Assembly: GCA_026706395.1 (NCBI GenBank)
Contig: JAPOYU010000099.1
Coordinates: 1-9,149, forward strand
DNA length: 9,149 nt
Source: Chloroflexota bacterium
GTDB lineage: Bacteria > Chloroflexota > Anaerolineae > Aggregatilineales > Phototrophicaceae
Reading direction: 5' to 3'
This document shows positions 6,140 to 9,149 of the stretch, one piece after another (position 1 is the stretch's first letter; every line of letters starts with the position of its first letter). A model generated the notes under the pieces. It made no database searches and was not told the DNA's origin. It saw nothing but the letters and a program-made list of their open reading frames with translations. Both the position numbers and the translations under genes were made by a program.

Positions 6140-7222
6140 GTGAAGCAGATGCAAATGACTGACCTGGTGAAAGTGCCCGGCGCGAAATTCCACCCGGAGC
6201 CGGCCGCACAAGACGACCAGGAAGAACTGCAGTTCTCGTCCACTATGCGCTTCGGCTCAATGAAAGTATTCTGCGGCAGCGCATCGCAGGACCTGGGCAC
6301 AGAAATAGTCGACTACATTTGCAAAATCTCCGAATACAACATCAAACCTGGCGCCTACACCCGCGCCGTCTTCTCCAACGAGAATATCTTCATCAAGCTC
6401 GAAGAGAGCGTCCGCGGCAAAGACGTCTATCTCGTGCAGACTATGGCATCGCCCGTACACGACAACTTCATGGAAATGCTGATTATGATCGACGCGCTTA
6501 AGCGAGATTCCGCCTGGCGCATCAACCTGGTCGTTCCTCACATGAGCTACACACGCTCAGACCAAAAAGACCAGCCCCGCGTGCCGATTTCGGCGCGCCT
6601 CGTGGCGAACATGATCGAGACCGCCGGCGTCGATCGCTACATCACCGTCGATCTGCACTCGGGACAAATCCAGGGTTTCTTCAACATACCCGGCGACGCG
6701 CTCACCGCCCTGCATCTCTTGAGCGACTATGTCTTGCAGAAGATGCGGGACGATGAGCTGACTGATTTGGTCGTGGTGGCGACTGACTTGGGCTTCGCCA
6801 AGAAGGGTCGCAACTGGGCGCAAATCTTGGGTGTGCCTTTGGCTTTCGTCGAAAAACGCCGCGTCGACAATGCCGAAAATCCACGGGCTCTCTCTCTCAT
6901 TGGCGATGTTGAAGGCAAGAATGTATTGCTCGTCGACGACGAAGTCAACACCGCCGGCAGCGTCGTCGAAGCTGTTAATGTCGTCCGTGAGCACGGCGCG
7001 AAGGACATACTCTTTGCCTTCACACATCCCTTTTTCTCCGATCGGGCATATGAGCGTTTCGCCTCCCTCGACCTGCGCGAGATTATCTTCACCAACACCT
7101 TGCCCGTCCCAGAAGATAAAAGACTGCCCAATATGACTGTGCTCTCGCTCGCGCCTCTGCTGGGCGAGGTTATCCTGCGCGCTCATGAGGGCAGAAGCGT
7201 CGGCGCCCTCTTCAATGAGTAA
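6140..7222 (+). CDS. prs: Ribose-phosphate pyrophosphokinase (PRPP synthetase), divergent long form
   Basis: Cytoplasmic enzyme transferring pyrophosphate from ATP to ribose 5-phosphate to give PRPP for purine, pyrimidine, histidine, tryptophan and NAD synthesis. The product has 360 residues against about 310-320 for classical enzymes. About 40 extra residues precede the core, which starts near MKVFCGSASQDLG (41 onward). Recognisable elements are FSNENIFIKLEESVRG (ATP-binding flag region), YTRSDQKDQPR, TVDLHSGQIQGFF with the catalytic-region DLH, and VEKRR. The PRPP loop is VDDEVNTAGS (265-274), where the classical motif has DDxxDT, so Asn270 replaces an Asp. The GTG start at 6140 is supported by GGAG 5 nt upstream; ATG 6149 and 6155 are alternatives. 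It follows meaB by 14 nt and overlaps the next gene by 8 nt. Confidence 0.93.
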   Translation: MKQMQMTDLVKVPGAKFHPEPAAQDDQEELQFSSTMRFGSMKVFCGSASQDLGTEIVDYICKISEYNIKPGAYTRAVFSNENIFIKLEESVRGKDVYLVQTMASPVHDNFMEMLIMIDALKRDSAWRINLVVPHMSYTRSDQKDQPRVPISARLVANMIETAGVDRYITVDLHSGQIQGFFNIPGDALTALHLLSDYVLQKMRDDELTDLVVVATDLGFAKKGRNWAQILGVPLAFVEKRRVDNAENPRALSLIGDVEGKNVLLVDDEVNTAGSVVEAVNVVREHGAKDILFAFTHPFFSDRAYERFASLDLREIIFTNTLPVPEDKRLPNMTVLSLAPLLGEVILRAHEGRSVGALFNE

Positions 7223-7931
7223 ACCGGAAATCCCCGACTCACTGAAGGACACTGATTCGGTCGCGCCGCTCTCCACGCCCACTCTAATCATCAGCGGCGC
7301 TGGCTTCCTCGGGCTATTGACGCTGCTATACGGCTTTGTGAATGCCGTCGGCATCGACGAGTTGCAGCTTATGATTGCCGACGCCGGCTTCTGGGGGCCG
7401 CTGGTCTTCGTCAGCATCAAAGCGCTGACATTCACCTTCGCGCCGCTCTCGGCCGGTCCCATCCAGTTCGCTTCCGGCATCTTGTTCGGCGTGATACCGG
7501 GCACCCTGTATTCGGTTCTTGGCGAGGTCATAGGCGGCGCCATCAATGTCCTTATCGCTCGGCTCTTGGGCCGGCGCATCGTCCGGCGCTTCGTCGGGGC
7601 TGAGGCGCTGCAGCGCATTGACCGCTTCTACGAGCGTTACCTAGATGATTGGAAGTCACTCCTGGCGGCGCGCCTCCTGCTCTTTTCCGTTTACGACTTC
7701 ATCAGCTACGCTGTCGGCTTCGGGCATATCAGACTCTCGGTTTATATCGCAGTCTCCTTCATCGGTGGCTTGATCCCGACCTATATCTTCGTGCTTGTCG
7801 GCAGCCAGGCAGCACAGAGCCAAGATGTTCTTCTGCTCTTTTATGTCGGCGCGGCGCTCGTCTTCGCCGTCTATTTGCTATTCCGCCGCCAGATTTCCAG
7901 GCTTGTCGCTCGCGTCAAGAACTCGCTCTGA
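7215..7931 (+). CDS. VTT-domain (TVP38/TMEM64, DedA-related) integral membrane protein
   Basis: Predicted polytopic inner-membrane protein of 238 residues. VTT/DedA relatives are implicated in phospholipid scrambling or transport and envelope homeostasis, but the substrate here is unknown. After a polar N-terminus (1-20), a first membrane segment spans about 23-45 (TLIISGAGFLGLLTLLYGFV). The core contains a long hydrophobic region with the glycine pattern FGVIPGTLYSVLGEVIGG followed by RLLGRRIVRRFVG, then RLLLFSVYDFISYAVGFG, matching the usual second half of the VTT domain. One or two further membrane segments follow and the end is basic (RRQISRLVARVKNSL). I chose ATG 7215, inside the prs stop region (ATGAGTAA), implying translational coupling. 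An upstream in-frame ATG at 7185 would add ten residues. Its link with nucleotide synthesis is probably only positional. Confidence 0.82.
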   Translation: MSKPEIPDSLKDTDSVAPLSTPTLIISGAGFLGLLTLLYGFVNAVGIDELQLMIADAGFWGPLVFVSIKALTFTFAPLSAGPIQFASGILFGVIPGTLYSVLGEVIGGAINVLIARLLGRRIVRRFVGAEALQRIDRFYERYLDDWKSLLAARLLLFSVYDFISYAVGFGHIRLSVYIAVSFIGGLIPTYIFVLVGSQAAQSQDVLLLFYVGAALVFAVYLLFRRQISRLVARVKNSL

Positions 7932-7982
7932 TCAAGATGCGGAGACACAAAATGGCAGGTCGGGATTCCCTCGATGTCCGTA

Positions 7983-7991
7983 TGATATAAT
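7983..7991 (+). promoter_or_regulatory. Extended -10 promoter (TGATATAAT) for secA
   Basis: TGATATAAT contains the TGN extension plus a perfect TATAAT (7986-7991), which can compensate for the absent -35 hexamer. It lies 36 nt upstream of the secA ATG in the 96-nt gap after the VTT gene. Transcription would begin near 7998, giving a leader of about 30 nt. No terminator is evident between the VTT gene and this site, so read-through is also possible. Confidence 0.6.
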
Positions 7992-8027
7992 CAACTCCAG
8001 CAAGTCAATCCAGATGCGTGAGGATCC

Positions 8028-9149
<1,122 letters not shown>

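Noticed and set aside
6557..7618. Long (353-codon) minus-strand frame antisense to prs and the VTT gene
   Set aside because: It lies opposite two well-supported genes, and its translation shows no domain. Long antisense frames are common in GC-rich coding DNA.

Overview
The window is a bacterial chromosomal segment of roughly 58% GC (estimated by eye) with tightly packed housekeeping genes. Several features point to Chloroflexota (Anaerolineae-like) as the best guess. These are the hrcA-grpE-dnaK gene order, a free-standing cobalamin-binding mutase subunit next to MeaB, a divergent long PRPP synthetase, and a SecA with an insertion just before its 'YGTNNEFGFDYLRDN' block of the kind I recall from Chloroflexus-type SecA. 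This assignment is inference from protein features; no rRNA is present.

Layout. Positions 1-325 are non-coding. They contain a 11-bp-periodic palindromic repeat (21-46), a G9 tract, C-rich complementary sequence, small hairpins and short direct repeats. A strand-specific 12-bp hairpin (276-303) probably ends the heat-shock transcript. On the minus strand (4118 to 326) lie hrcA, grpE and dnaK: the heat-shock repressor, the nucleotide exchange factor and the Hsp70 chaperone. A likely internal promoter and a palindrome with a 9-nt spacer lie in the hrcA-grpE gap. dnaJ does not follow dnaK within the window.

On the plus strand, thioredoxin (trxA, 4312-4638) diverges from hrcA and ends at a clear intrinsic terminator (4661-4688). 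A new unit begins at a TATAAT box at 4721. It comprises the B12-binding subunit of a methylmalonyl-CoA-mutase-type enzyme, its G-protein chaperone MeaB (overlapping by 10 nt), a PRPP synthetase (14 nt later) and a VTT/TVP38-type membrane protein (overlapping by 8 nt). A further extended -10 promoter (7983-7991) precedes secA, which runs off the right edge after 374 codons.

Functionally this is core physiology: protein folding and its repression, redox maintenance, acyl-CoA mutase cofactor handling, nucleotide precursor supply and protein export. I found no convincing novel multi-gene system. The points most worth a second look are the periodic palindromes at the left edge, the apparent lack of a classical CIRCE element with an alternative palindrome in the grpE leader, the Asn in the PRPP-binding loop of Prs, and the mutase small subunit without its catalytic subunit.
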